Shown here: positions 1-12,600 of the stretch, one piece after another
Position numbering within the stretch: position 1 is the stretch's first letter
How the letters are laid out: the number at the start of each line of letters is the position of its first letter
NCBI RefSeq assembly: GCF_020184175.1
Contig: NW_026083239.1
Span: forward strand, 1 to 64,000
Source of the DNA: Aphis gossypii
Taxonomy: Eukaryota > Arthropoda > Insecta > Hemiptera > Aphididae
Direction: 5' to 3'
Length of the DNA stretch: 64,000 bases
Notes under the pieces: model-generated
Database searches by the model: none
What the model was told of the DNA's origin: nothing
Seen by the model: only the letters and a program-made list of their open reading frames with translations
Made by a program: the position numbers and the translations under genes

Positions 1-1593
1 ACCCACTTATACATTCGAGGTACGCAAATTTCTGAAATGACTAGATTACTCCAAAAATGCCTAAACGACCTTTCCGAATGGTGCTTCAAAGCCGGCTTTA
101 TTTTCTCTCCTCAAAAAACTAAATGCATTCTTTTTTCTAACAAAAGGAAATTAACCAAATCTAAACTGTTTCTTGATACTACTCGTTTAACATTTGTAGA
201 TGACATTTCAATACTAGGTCTAAATTTTGACACAAAGCTTACTTGGAAATCTCATATTATGGCACTAAAAAAAAATGCATACAAAAGCCTTAATGTCATT
301 AAAACCTTAAGTCATTATGAATGGGGTGCCGAAGGCACTATCCTATTAAATGTATATAGATCGCTGGTAAGAACCAAACTAGATTATGGTTCAATTTGTT
401 ATGGCAACTCAGACTCAAAAATCTTAAAAATAGTTGACACAATCCACAACGCAGGACTGAGATTGTCAATTGGAGCTTTTAAAAGCAGCCCGATAATAAG
501 TTTGCATTCCCTGACTGGAGAACCTCCACTTCATTTCCGTAGACTTAAATTATCTCTTAATTATATAGCTCGTATCTTATCTACACCAAATAATTCAACC
601 ATTCATTTTTTAAATAAAAATCGTTTTTCCAATATATACGAACATAATCCTAAATTAAGAAAACCATTAGGACTAAGAATACAGCAAGAGATGATGGAAA
701 TTAATATCGCAGCCAATGAAATATGCCAACGTGAAAACTGCCAGATACCTACTTGTAAACAACCAAATTACCGAGTTGATACAAGCCTTACAATTCACTC
801 GAAAAAAGAAACTTCAAATATTTTCTACAATAATTTATTCAACGAACTTATACATAGTTCCAGTTCCAGTACTCAGATCTACACCGATGCTTCTAAAACA
901 GAAATGGGAATAGGACTTGCAATAGTCCACCTCAACGAAACTAAGCAGTTCAAACTCAACATTTACAACACCATTTATACAGCAGAATATCTTGCTTTAT
1001 ATAAAGGAGTCCAATTAGCTCTACAGATTCAAGATACCAAAATAGATATATGTTCCGACTCACTCAGTGCCTTAGCTAATCTGCAATCAATAATACCTTC
1101 AGAGCCATTGGCTATACTCATTAGCAATCTTCTTTCAAAATCAAGCAAAGATATTCAATTCGTTTGGATCCCTGGTCATTGCAACATAAAGGGAAATGAA
1201 AAGGCAGATGAAGCAGCTAGAAATGCAATTATGAGTCCAAACAGTGAATTAATCCCCTTTTCCTCACTTGTTGACATAAAGAGGAATATAAATAAATACT
1301 GCATTGAATGGTGGAACACAAAATGGCACAACACCACGGAAAACAAACTTAGAGAAATTAAACACTCTGTTGAACTCTGGCCAAAATACACCGACCTAAA
1401 TAGGAAAAATGAGGTAATTCTTAATCGCTTAAGAATCGGCCATACCAAATTCACACACGGACATCTCATGGCTAAAACAGATCCACCCATATGCCCAACA
1501 TGCAACACAAACTACTCTATTAAACACATCATTGTCCACTGCCCAAACTTTAATTCAGCCAGAAGAGACTTCAACATCCCTGATAACCTGTAG
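1..1593 (+). CDS. Non-LTR retrotransposon ORF2, C-terminal part (RT thumb, RNase H, CCHC)
   Basis: Copies element RNA into DNA at the insertion site; RNase H removes the RNA strand. The frame is open from base 1, with an internal ATG at 37 that is probably not the true start. From that Met, residues 1-210 look like the end of reverse transcriptase and the connector. RNase H starts near residue 280, with acidic residues in IYTDASKTEMGIG, YTAEYLALYKG, CSDSLSALANL and GNEKADEAARNA, plus the WIPGHCNIKGN segment before the last acid. A C-terminal CPTC...H...C knuckle lies near residue 490. There is no stop or frameshift over 1.6 kb, so this copy is young compared with most others here. The short frame on the opposite strand is a shadow. 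Confidence 0.88.
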   Translation, partial: THLYIRGTQISEMTRLLQKCLNDLSEWCFKAGFIFSPQKTKCILFSNKRKLTKSKLFLDTTRLTFVDDISILGLNFDTKLTWKSHIMALKKNAYKSLNVIKTLSHYEWGAEGTILLNVYRSLVRTKLDYGSICYGNSDSKILKIVDTIHNAGLRLSIGAFKSSPIISLHSLTGEPPLHFRRLKLSLNYIARILSTPNNSTIHFLNKNRFSNIYEHNPKLRKPLGLRIQQEMMEINIAANEICQRENCQIPTCKQPNYRVDTSLTIHSKKETSNIFYNNLFNELIHSSSSSTQIYTDASKTEMGIGLAIVHLNETKQFKLNIYNTIYTAEYLALYKGVQLALQIQDTKIDICSDSLSALANLQSIIPSEPLAILISNLLSKSSKDIQFVWIPGHCNIKGNEKADEAARNAIMSPNSELIPFSSLVDIKRNINKYCIEWWNTKWHNTTENKLREIKHSVELWPKYTDLNRKNEVILNRLRIGHTKFTHGHLMAKTDPPICPTCNTNYSIKHIIVHCPNFNSARRDFNIPDNL

Positions 1594-1800
1594 GATGCTA
1601 TTGGTCCTTTTCTAACTGGCGAACATATTTTATACCTTAAAGAAATTGAATTGTATAACAGCATATAATAAGTTTGTCTATTTGTAATACTTGTTTTTAA
1701 TTGTATATAATCGAATTGTCCAATAACTTATAAACCGTAAAATGTAAAAATGTAATAACAGTAAAGCTAATAACCTTGTAGTTAATACTTAAATAATAAT

Positions 1801-1827
1801 AAAAAAAAAAAAAAAAAAAAAAAAAAA
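1801..1827 (+). other. Poly(A) tail of the non-LTR element
   Basis: 27 consecutive A directly after AT-rich 3' UTR and an AATAAT stretch marks the 3' end of the retrotransposon insertion. Confidence 0.85.
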
Positions 1828-2590
1828 CAAATAAAATAACACTTATGTACGTTTAAATGTACTAGTAAGTACAATAAATTGAAATTAGATATATTATTGT
1901 GTGGCCTGTCGACTGACTGCCTTAAGTTTTACAATATTATTAATTATAAGTATACCTACCATTACATTTATTTATTAATAAAATATATTACATAATAAAA
2001 TTATGTTTAGTGTTAGAAATTCTATAAAAATCAAATACAAATTATTTATTAATAAAAACTACAACTCACACAACCGACCGACCTGTGTAAAGGTGTGTAT
2101 GTATAGCGACTCCAAGGAAGTGGAAGGGGTCGCCGAGCAAAACCAGAGAGTGCTAGTGTGAGGTGGTGTGTGTAGGTGTGTATATAGGTGTGTGTGCACT
2201 CTTAAATGCTAAAACGGATAGGTAACTCTAATAAAAAACGGTAACTAAATTTGGTAATGATATTATGTAATATAATAAGTAAAATAATAGACTACGACCC
2301 TTTTGGCCCAACAAGGTAAATATATATTATTTAAAATGCCGGTATGACGCAGCCGATAATAACAAGTATAACTAATAATTCATATAACACCAATAAAATA
2401 ATACAAATATAAATAATAATATAAAGAGAAAAACTCACAATTTTGTCGGTGCTCGGCTGGCCAGCTTCTACCTAATCTAGCCTATATAAAATAATTTCAC
2501 ACACACAAACACGAAATAATTGTAATAATACACAAAACACAAAATAATTTAAAGTATAATAAAATAATATAGGTAACAAATAATTAGGTA

Positions 2591-2734
2591 TGGCGATTAG
2601 CGCCTACAACCAATGATATATTATAATAAAAATGTATAAATGATAGCGATTTGCGCTCAGGAGAAATATATGAAACTAGTGGCGATTAGCGCCCACGAAT
2701 TATATAAATAAGAAAGTATGTGGCGATTCGCGCC
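2591..2734. repeat. Array of four ~14-bp GGCGATTAGCGCC-like hairpin motifs
   Basis: Near-identical motifs start at 2591, 2644 (diverged), 2680 and 2721, spaced 53, 36 and 41 bp apart. Each has GGCG and CGCC arms around an A/T-rich loop. They stand out as GC-rich islands in AT-rich sequence. No function is assigned. Confidence 0.6.
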
Positions 2735-2947
2735 ACGCAGTAAATAAAATATGGTCCGCGTTAACAATGCGTAACAACGAATAAGGTACGATCGAGACTG
2801 ACTTAATATTACGGCGGCCGTGTTAAATAATAGTCGCCAGCCGATCTGGCGGCGCGCGATAGAGCTTTAATCTGCATAATATTAAATAATAATTCACCGG
2901 ACAATAATAAACATAATAACGAAACATAAATAAATAGGAAACTAGGT

Positions 2948-2970
2948 TGTGTGTGTGTGTGTGTGTGTGT
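2948..2970. repeat. (TG)n microsatellite
   Basis: Uninterrupted TG dinucleotide run about 30 bp before the pol fragment. Confidence 0.9.
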
Positions 2971-3000
2971 CGGTTTATTCAGTGACTTTTTATATAGAAC

Positions 3001-5244
3001 GATGATAGCGTACTTGGACGACTAGAGGCAATATTTAAAAGACTGGTCGAAGCAGGTTTAAAGTTAAGAACTAGCAAATGTGTAATATTAGGAACAGAAA
3101 TAGAATTATTAGGTCATAAAATATCCGATAAAGGACTTACACCTCTGGAGAAAAATATAAAGGCGATAACACATTTCCCGATACCAACAATAATCAAAGA
3201 CGCATTCATTGGATTAACAAGCTATTACCGGAAATACATTAAACATTTTGCAAAAATCGCAACACTCCTAACTGACTTAACAAAGAAGGAAAATAAATTT
3301 CATTGGACTAGCTCCCAAGATAACGCGTTTAATGTATTAAAAAACGCCATCATAACAGCACCCATACTAGCACATTTTGAGGACGGACAAAAAGTTTTTG
3401 TAACCACGGACGCATCACTTGAAGGGCTCTCGGGAATTTTAGAACAAAACGACAACAATGGAAAACGACACCCTATAGCATTTGCTTCAAGAAAATTAAA
3501 AGGGGGAGAAAGAAATTTTACTACCACAGAGTTAGAAATGTCAGCAGTTGTATTCGCAGTAAACTACTTTAAGGAATATTTATTAGGCAGAAAAGTAACA
3601 GTATTTAATGACCATTCAAGTTTACAATATTACCAAACGATGAAAAATCCATCATCCCGTATAACAAAATTCATTTTTAAATTATTAGAATTTGATATTG
3701 AAATTAAACATCGCCCCGGCCTTTGGAACACAGCCGCTGACTGTTTATCACGGTATCCGGTAGACACGTTACAGGTAAAAAATATTTTCGAAACCAAAGA
3801 AAACGAAGAAATAAATTTCGACACAATAAATATAGAAAAAATCAAAGAAAATCAATTAAATGACGAATTTTGCAAAGGCATCATATCTGCAATAAATGGA
3901 GACAATAATTCTAAATACAAAAGGAAAACCAGGCAATTCATAATAAAAAACGATATGTTATTTTATAAAAATTGGTCACCAAATGGAACTAACATATTAT
4001 TAGTAATACCAAAAAAACTAGTTAACGTAGTGTTAAAATCCTATCACGAATCAACGCTATCAGCACATTTCGGAATCACCAAAACAATAGCAAGATTAAA
4101 GAAGAAATATTACTGGCCAACAATGATAGTAGACACAAACAAATTCATAAAAACCTGTATGTCATGTCAACTTTCGAAAAACCAAAACGGTAAAAAACCA
4201 GGCTTATTACAACCTATTCCATTAATCGACACCAAACCCATAACAAGACTGTGTTTTGATTATTTAGGTCCCCTACCAACTTCAAAAGGTAAAAAATATT
4301 TAATAGTAGCAACATGCAATGCAACCAAAATGGCTTTCGCAAAAGCTGTCAAAAACGCAGATGCAGCAGCAACAATCGACTTTTTATTAGATATAATAAC
4401 CACTTACGGCACCCCAAAATATCTTGCAAGCGACAGAGGTACAGATTTGAAAAACAATGAAGTAAAAAACATTTGCGAAAAATTAGGAATAACTAAAATC
4501 TTTTCTACTTCATACCACCCACAAAGCAATGGAATGATCGAACTGATGAATAAAATTATATGCAACGCCCTAACACATTACGTTGACAATAATCAAAAAA
4601 ACTGGGCGCTTTATTACAAAATGGTAGTTTTCGCATACAACACACACCCGCACGCAAGATTAGGTTACTCGCCATTCTACTTAATGTATGGAACAGAGGC
4701 AACGCAACCTTTAGACAACAAAATTTACCCACTCGAAACAGACTACAATAGAATTGAAGCAATAACACAATTACAAAAAGTTAGACAAGAATTACCAAAA
4801 TTAATAGAAGCAGAACAAATCAAGCAAAAGAAACAATACGATAAGAGTCACAAGGAGGTAGAATACCAACCCGGCCAAAAGGTTTTAGTAAAAATAAAAT
4901 TTCAAAAATAAGGAGAAACAAAAAAATTAGCATACAAATACAGAGGCCCATTTGAAATTTTAGAAAAACTCTCCGATGTAAATTACAAAATTGCACTAAA
5001 ATTGAAAGGAAAGGAAACGACGGACACAATACATGTAGACAGACTGAAGCCATATTACGAAAAATTAGAAAAAAAAGAGAGCATAATAAATAATAATAAT
5101 AAAGTAAATAAAAAAAAAATAATATATACATTACAAACTTACCCATCATTTCAAAAAAAAAAAAAAGAGGGGAACAACCTAAACACAATTTTTTTTAGAA
5201 TAAAAAAAAAAAACGCAATTAATATTATCTTAGGGAAAAATTAA
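3001..5244 (+). pseudogene. Gypsy-type pol fragment (RT end, RNase H, integrase)
   Basis: Polyprotein for copying and inserting the element. One frame is open from about 3001 to a TAA at 4909-4911, then continues in the same frame to 5244, so one nonsense codon separates the integrase core from its C-terminal domain. Visible parts: the end of reverse transcriptase (FKRLVEAGLKL, LLGHKISDKGL), RNase H (VTTDASLEGLSG, TTELEMSAVVFA, FNDHSSLQ), an HHCC zinc region with the HFGITKTIARLKKKYYWP segment, and the integrase core with acids in FDYLGPLP, ASDRGTDL and NGMIELMNK. After the stop come the RGPFEIL and DTIHVDRLKPYY segments usual for Gypsy integrase tails. The start is truncated within reverse transcriptase. 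Confidence 0.88.
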
Positions 5245-5632
5245 AGAGAGAAAACACGATTATTAATACTACAAAAAAATTATTATTAGTAATATTTTGT
5301 TTTACGACGAGAAAATTTTTAGCAACAAGAACTACTACACAACAGCAACAATATCGCAGTACTGATCTTAATTTCCTTACAACTAAAATCTAGACTCAAA
5401 TGTAAATATAAAATAAGATGGGAGACCAACGATAAATAAATAAAAAAAAAAAAACAACTTTACCGACAAACAATCGTGAAAACATGAGACAGATAAGACA
5501 TAAACAGCAAACTAGGCAAAACACCACAAAGAAATAATATATAAAATAAAATAAGTTTATATGACAAATTTAAATATCAGAAATATACGACTAACTACTT
5601 AAAACCAAAAATAAAAAAATAAATATTTTTAG
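5245..5632. other. Non-coding gap between pol and env
   Basis: A/T-rich spacer with poly(A) runs and no recognisable coding frame. In errantiviruses env is expressed from a spliced RNA, so an acceptor could lie here, but none stands out. Confidence 0.4.
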
Positions 5633-7401
5633 ATGCTGACACTATTAATATTGTTATCGTTAACAAAAATGAAAGGAGCAACACGAACGGGAGAAGACAC
5701 AAAAATTACAGTATCACCTGGGGCATTCTTCAATGAAATTAAGGAAACCATAATGTACGATAAAAGTATATCACTTATATACACTCAAAGCACTGTAAAA
5801 GAAAACATAAAAAGCTTCGAAGAAACTTTAGAAATAGAGAAGTATTGCAAAAATAAAAATATTTATAATAACCATAATTACTGTAACATAGTGCAACAAT
5901 CAATTATCTTATTAAAAAATCTTAATAAAAGCATAAATGACAACGATATTGATACAAAAGAGGTTTTAAAAAAAATTAACATTTTCGATGTTAATAAAAG
6001 ATCAAAACGAGGAATACAATTCATAGGAAACTTTTACAACTTTTGCTGCAATGTAGCAACGGAAAAACAAATCAAAAACTTTTATAATAACGAAGAAAAA
6101 TTAGCAGAACAGGCAGAAAAACTAAAAGATATTTTTGTCTCCGACCATAAAGACCTATCACAAATAACCTCACAGTTAAATAATTACACAATAACAACTG
6201 GAAATAGAATAGAATTATTAAAAAACAATTTTAAAAACTTCGTTAAAGAAGAAAAAGACAACATGATGTTAGTTAAGAATAACTATGACAATTGCAAATT
6301 AGGCAAAATACCTCCACGAGTGATCAATACCGAAGTATTATTTTATGATTTAAATAAACTTTCAAACCTACTAACAGAAGACGGATACGAACTAGTAATA
6401 AAACCTGAAAACATTTTTACATATTATAATTTACCAATAGTTGAATGCCAACTGTCAGAATCTACAATATTAATTAAATTAAAAATACCAATTAAGGAAA
6501 AATCAACAAACTGGAGTTGTTTCATACATCCCTGCACATTTCAATTTTCAGGACTCTATTTGCCTAATATTTTCAGAAAAAACGTATATAGCGGTAGACA
6601 CTGAAAATGACGATATTAGAATAGTTTCAGGTATGGGGCTACAGCACTGTGACCCCCCAATAACAGACCTATGCTATATCCCAAAATTTATTTCAGATAT
6701 CACATTAACACCAAAATGTGTAGAAGCAATGTTCAGAAATCTACCATTAAATCAGATAAACAAATTCTGTTATTTTGAATGTGTAAAACAACAGGAAAAT
6801 GAAGAAATAATAATTAAGCAAATTGGGGTAAATACCTTTGCAATTACAAATCCACAGCCAAAATTAATGATTAAGAAATCAAACAAAAACAAATACACCG
6901 AAACACAGAAACTAAAAATAAACTATACACAACCAGGTCTAATAAAAATTTCCTTGCCCTGCAACTACGAGCTTTTAAGGAACGGGAAAATACTCATTCC
7001 AAAATGTTTCCATGCGAACTTAGCAACTTAAATAATTTACTATACACAGAATATTACCAACGTCCTGGACAAACATAACGTCTTTAAATATAGGTCACGA
7101 AGCACAGAAAGATCAAAATATATTCTTCTCCAATTTAAGCGAAATATTAAACGAAAATTGGACTAAAGAAATTCCAAATTACCATATTACTAGACAGTTA
7201 AAAGATCCCGAAGAATATTTCAAAAAGGTTATCTTAGAAAAAATGCCGCAACCACTACTCAACGACTTTATAGGTGACGTAATTTATTTAACATGGTTAA
7301 CAACGCTAACCATAGCAATAGTATTTTTAGCATTCAAATTATTCCCAGTCCTAATAAAAATAGATTTACTAAATCCCCCACCAATACCAGCAAGGATATA
7401 A
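5633..7401 (+). pseudogene. env: Errantivirus-like envelope gene, frameshifted
   Basis: Envelope glycoprotein that in insect errantiviruses mediates membrane fusion. The first segment (5633-6604, 323 codons) starts with a short hydrophobic leader (MLTLLILLSLT). Near residue 128 it has a furin-type RSKR site followed by a glycine-led segment (GIQFIGNFYNF) in the position of a fusion peptide. Reading then shifts to a second frame (6633-7031), rich in cysteines, and after further frame changes to a third ending at the TAA at 7399-7401. That last part carries a strongly hydrophobic membrane anchor near 7282-7350 (VIYLTWLTTLTIAIVFLAF) and a short tail. At least two frameshifts make it non-functional. 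Pol precedes it on the same strand. Confidence 0.75.
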
Positions 7402-7536
7402 AAAAAAAAAGAAAAGAACATCACCAAATATCGTAACGAATTAACATAAATTATATATAAAAAAAAAAAAAAAAACAAGCTACAAAAACAACATACACAC
7501 TCATGCAACACAACTAATATACATAAATATTTACAG

Positions 7537-7701
7537 ATGAACGACATCGAAAAATTCGATCAAAAAAAAAAGATACAGAAATTACAAAATGCAATAAAAA
7601 GGGTAAAAGGAAACATAAAAAGAATTGAAAACGGGATCAATCCTGAAAACAGACACCAACAGAGAAGACAGAAAAAGAATAAAAAAAAATTTGATGAATA
7701 A
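7537..7701 (+). CDS. Small basic coiled-coil-like ORF downstream of env
   Basis: A 54-codon frame, very rich in Lys, Arg and Gln (for example KIQKLQNAIKRVKGNIKRI), directly preceded by ttacag, which would serve as a splice acceptor placing the ATG at an exon start. It lies 135 bp after env inside the errantivirus-like element. I do not recognise a family; it could be an accessory protein or a chance frame in A-rich sequence. Confidence 0.35.
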   Translation: MNDIEKFDQKKKIQKLQNAIKRVKGNIKRIENGINPENRHQQRRQKKNKKKFDE

Positions 7702-8277
7702 ATCCGAGAGGGTTTCGAAAACCTTGTAAAATTCATTGAGTCCCTAGAATAGTATCCTTGATATATATAAAAAAAAATAAAACTACATAACAAATAGCCA
7801 TAAAACGTTAAATACAATAATATAAATCGTATTATTATCTTTTCCCCTTCTCAACGCACACGTCTAATATAACTCGAGTTCATAATATGTAAGTATTTTT
7901 TTTAAAATAAGTAATTTAGTATAATCTTAGCAAAACCACTAACCTAGAAATAAGACATAAGTTTTAAATAAAAAAAAAAGAAATACAAACTGAAATAGCA
8001 TAGTATTATATCATATATATAAAAAACAACCCTGTAAGTATATTTATTAATAAAATGTAATATATAAATTCTAAAATCTACATAAAAATATGTAGCTACA
8101 TCATGCAAATTTTTAATTAATTCTATATAACCAAAGTATATAATACAATAATATAATTACAGATAGAATATACTAATATACACACAACAATACAACAATA
8201 TATCTGTATCAAATTAACGTATAAATATGTATAATTAACGCAATAGATAAAACGTACCAAAAGCATAATTAATGTCG

Positions 8278-8311
<34 letters not shown>

Positions 8312-9640
8312 ATGTATTCTCAACATCGACAACTATTTACGAGCCAACGAAACACAAAACCATCAGAGACAAGGGAAAAACGTAATATTTTTTTTCAAAG
8401 TAGACAATCAGCATTAAACCAATAATATTACAAATGAACAACAAACTAATTTTACACATGAATATAATAAATATATAGCACACGAATATAAAATTGAAGA
8501 TCCCATGTATATCAATAAGATTACAAATTATAAAATACAGAAAAACAAAATAAATACGAATAAATATAAATAATTTATATGACGGGAAGCAGAATAATAT
8601 GTTCACTGCCACCGCAGAACCGTGATCGTCAATCGTCACTAGTACTTTTATAGAAATATCCTTATAAATAATTCGGCCATAAGGACACGACTTCAATAGT
8701 TATCATGGCCATTCAAAAACAAAAACATACAGAGAAAAGTTATCTATAAAGAAATAAAAACAATAATTTATTGCTTTTTGTCAGAATAAAAATATTAAGT
8801 CTTAAACAAGAAAATTCTCTAAGAAGCCAATTGCCACTACAGAGAAGGACCAATCAACAAGACAGTTATAACATATAGGCACGTATTGAATATAATTAAT
8901 TATTAATGGTATAAAACTAACAGATAAGCATAATTTATAGTCAATGACGCAAAAATAAAAAAAATAGTAACCTAGTTATAATATAGTATAGTAATTAACA
9001 TAGTATTAAGAAATTCTTAATGTATTCTTAAAAAATGAGGGCATTTTTAAAAAAAAAACAACAGGGACTGTCGTATATTGTAGACAGTCGTCCAAATTAT
9101 TACTTAATATGTATAAAAGAATATTTTTAAATAAAACACGGGAGAGGCCGGTGAAGCAAAATGTGCTGAGATAACAAGAAAATTTCGTATAGAAGACCGC
9201 CGTACGCACGGGCAGGAGGAGTCCCGCTGTCGCTGAGTGAGTCGGCGAGAGTGTAGGTATGACGATCGTACGTGTGAAGCGGCGGTTATAGTACGGGCTA
9301 AACGAATAGTATTTTTGATTGTTTATTTTGTGTTTTTTTTAAAGTTTAATAAAAAAGTGTTTCCGACCAGGACAACCCGAGTTGGATATCATTTAAGTCT
9401 TCCTTGCGTTCCTACCTTTATATAGGAAACAGTGCCGGGATATACGTACCACGGGTATATGTAATCTTCGAGTCGTTTCCACTATAAAGGAGCGTAGAAT
9501 CGACAAGCGCACACCATCGTACCTCACTAGTTAACAGTGCCATTCTAAATTATTTTAGAGAGTGTCATTAACTAGTGAATACGAGGGTAAGACTTATCTA
9601 GTTGGTTATACCGCGTATACTGAAATACGGGTATACCACA
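7702..9640. other. AT-rich non-coding 3' region with possible LTR end
   Basis: No coding sequence is recognisable. It includes a (TA)n run at about 8279-8305, long A/T tracts, then a GC-richer stretch (9130-9440) with an aataaaa signal near 9348 and a TATA-like tttatatagg near 9417, consistent with LTR regulatory sequence. Frames on the minus strand here are poly-Phe/Tyr low-complexity shadows. Confidence 0.45.
9525..9577. repeat. Imperfect 53-bp hairpin
   Basis: The arm cactagttaa at 9525 pairs with ttaactagtg ending at 9577; further imperfect pairing extends inward (attcta/tttaga). It lies between the Gypsy-like remnant and the Helitron. Confidence 0.6.
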
Positions 9641-12600
9641 GTAATAAGAGCCGACAAAACGCCTTTTGGAGAGCATGCAAGATGCTTCAATGCACCAACC
9701 ATTGATGAAGTGAGCATTGTAATTGTTGGAGAGTAGTTTCTATCTCGCAATATTGTGCTACACCGAAGAAATGAGCAATTGCAGCGTGTATCAGAGCTTA
9801 ATCGTAGCTATGATGCATTACGAGTATCCATTATTGCACTGGAAAGGTGACGACTGCTATCATATTAATATAACAATGATAGATCCACTAACCGGTAACA
9901 TATTTATATGAATTGAAAATGTATTCATTTTAAAACAATCAGACATTTAAATTTTCTATCATTGTGTTTATTACAGGTCGCGACACACCAGGCAAAAAAG
10001 TTAGTGCGATGAACTATTACCTATACAGATTCACGGTTCATCCACAAGAAGACAACTTCATTTTGAGGTGTGGCAAACTATTCAATCAATATGCTGTGGA
10101 CATGTATGCAAAGATTGAATCAGAACGTCTCAATCACCTTAGATTCAATCAAGCGCAATTAGCGCAAAGAGTACATACTCTTACAAGATGCAATAGTGAA
10201 TGATGGCGATGTCAATAATATTGGACGTTTAACAATATTACCAGCGACTTATAATGGCAGTCCGCGTCACATGCATCAATATACACAAGATGCAATGTCG
10301 TACGTTCGCAAATACGGCCGCCCTGACCTCTTCATAACATTCGCATGCAATACACAGTGGGATGACATAAAAATCAATTTGTTTGAAGGTCAGACATCAA
10401 CATGCTGCCACGATATAACAGCTCGTGTATTTCGACAGAAATTTAAAGTGCTGATGGATTCGATTATCAAATTGCGAGTATTTTGAGAGGTGCATTGCTG
10501 GATGTACTCGATCGAATGGCAAAAAAGAGGGCTGCCGCATGCACATATATTGATATGGGCATATGGCTGGTACGTAAAATAACACCGGATCAAATTGATA
10601 GCATTATATCAGCTGAAATTCCAGATGAAATTGCTGATCCTGAATTATTTGAAGTTGTCAAGAAAAATATGATTCACGGTCATTGCGTTGCACTCAATTT
10701 GAATTCTCCATGCATGATCGATGGAAAATGTTCAAAACTGTACCCAAGAGCATTGACTTCTGGCACAATAACAGGTGATGATAGATATCCGTTGTACCGA
10801 CGTTGGTCTACAGAAGATAATGGCCATACGGAAACGATTAGAATGCAAAATCAAGACATCAAAGTTGATAATCGTTGGGTACTCACCACTACTGTCGAAA
10901 ATATTAAGGCACACATTGACGTTGAGTAGGTATTGCAATTTTGTCAAATCGATCAAATACATTTGCAAATATGTCAACAAAGGCAGTGATATGGCTGTTT
11001 TCGGAGTAGCTGCTGACAATAGTCATGATGAAATTGCTCAATATCAAATAGGACGCTACATCAGCATTAATGAGGCTGTTTGGAGAATTTAGTTATATCC
11101 AATGCATGAACGGTTTCCTGCTGTTGTTCATTTGTCAGTTCATCTTAAAAATGGCAAACGTGTATATTTTACCAATGAAAATGTTCAAGAGAGAGTGGCA
11201 CGTCTACCAGCAACAACATTAACCACATTTTTTCAATTGTGCGCAAGTGATGAATTTTCCAGAACTTTGCTGTATTCAGATGTAACGCATTATTACACTC
11301 GGACTACACAAAAAACATGGCAACGGCGTAAACAGGGAACAGCAGTTGATGGCTATCCAGGTCTTATCTATGTAGAAACTATGGGAAGACTATACACAGT
11401 TCATCCAAATATGGTAGAATGTTATCATTTGCAGCTGTTGTTAGTGAATTTTGTGGGGCCGCGTTCATTTGAAGATTTGCAAACAATTAATGGTCATCTA
11501 TGTGCTACATATTGTGAAGCGTGTGAGCATTTGGGTTTACTGAAAAATGATGCACATTGGGATTCACACTTCAAGATGCATCGATCGCTTTATTTCCACA
11601 TCAAATACGTATGCTGTATGTCATAATAATATCAACATGTTTCCCATCGAACCCGATTGAATTGCGGAATAAATATCGAGATTTTATGACAGAAGACTTT
11701 TTGATTCGAATGCGCCATCACACAGGAAACTCTAATTTGATCATGACATTGGAAATGTATAATGAGGCATTAACAGCGATTGAAGATATGTGCCTTACGA
11801 TCGCTTATAAAACATTGAGACAATTAGGTATGATTTCACCCAATAGTCCAACGCATGATTTTTTCGATCGAGAATTGTGATGATAACAACAGTATGATAT
11901 CAATGAATCGCAAACATTTGTGAATTTAAATGTTCCCAAATTAAATGACCATCAAAAAATGTGTACGATACTATCATGCAAGCAGTACAAAATGAAGCCG
12001 GCGGATTGTACTTTTTGGATGCGCCCGGTGGTATGGGTATTTGTAATATCACTCATTTTGGCAAACATTCGAGCGTAAGGGAAAATTGCATTGGCACTTG
12101 CTTCGTCTGGAACAGCTGCTACTCTGTTGGATGGAGGACAAACAGCACATTCTGCATTAAAATTACCGTTAAATGTACAGGTTTGTTTATATTCATTGAT
12201 CGATTGGCTTGATATTCATTTGCATTAATTGAGATGTAATTATTTTTATGTATTACAGGTGATTGAGAATCCCACGTGCAATATATCAAGAAATTCTGCG
12301 ATGGCATCATGGTGAATGTTTTGCAGCAATCAGCAATTATTTTATTGGATAAATGTACGATGACGCACAAAAAATCACTTGAAGCAATACACCGCATAAT
12401 GTAAGATGTGCGTGGCAATCAAAACATTTTTGGTGGTGCATTGATATTACTGTCAGGTGATTTTAGGCAAACACTGCCCGTAATTCCACGCTCAACATCG
12501 GCAGATGAGATCAATGCGTGCCTAAAGTCTTCTTTCATGTGGAGATATGTACGAAAATTGACGCTAACATAAACATGCATGTTCAGTTGCAGATTGATCA

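Larger units (their letters stand above)
1..1827 (+). mobile_element. Non-LTR retrotransposon, 3' portion with poly(A) tail
   Basis: The 3' end of a LINE-type element: an open reverse transcriptase/RNase H frame that already runs at base 1, about 200 bp of AT-rich 3' UTR, and a pure A run at 1801-1827 typical of target-primed reverse transcription. The 5' part lies outside the window, so 5' truncation cannot be judged. RNase H after the reverse transcriptase fits the I/Jockey-type lineages of insects; the exact clade is not resolved. Confidence 0.85.
1828..3000. other. Non-coding stretch with hairpin motif array and GT repeat
   Basis: No coding frame is recognisable. It holds GT-rich runs (2150-2200), four short hairpin-forming GGCGATTxGCGCC-type motifs (2591-2734), a GC-rich patch with cggccg and ggcgcgcg (2810-2860) and a (TG)n microsatellite just before the pol fragment. 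It may be untranslated or LTR sequence of the following element, but no LTR pair could be matched by eye. Confidence 0.5.
3001..9450 (+). mobile_element. Decayed Gypsy/errantivirus-like LTR retrotransposon
   Basis: Order reverse transcriptase - RNase H - integrase - envelope on the plus strand, as in insect errantiviruses. The 5' side, including gag, protease and most of the reverse transcriptase, is missing: homology starts abruptly just after 3001. The 3' limit is uncertain. A GC-richer block at 9130-9440 with a polyadenylation signal (aataaaa near 9348) looks like the end of an LTR. No 5' LTR is in the window to confirm it. Confidence 0.7.

Noticed and set aside
1176..1508. 110-codon frame on minus
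   Set aside because: Antisense shadow of the non-LTR RNase H region; composition follows the sense gene.
4820..5188. 122-codon minus-strand frame rich in Phe/Leu
   Set aside because: Translation of poly(A)/poly(T) tracts opposite the integrase tail; no domain.
7284..8696. Several minus-strand frames of 69-119 codons
   Set aside because: Low-complexity Phe/Tyr/Ile translations of A-rich non-coding sequence.
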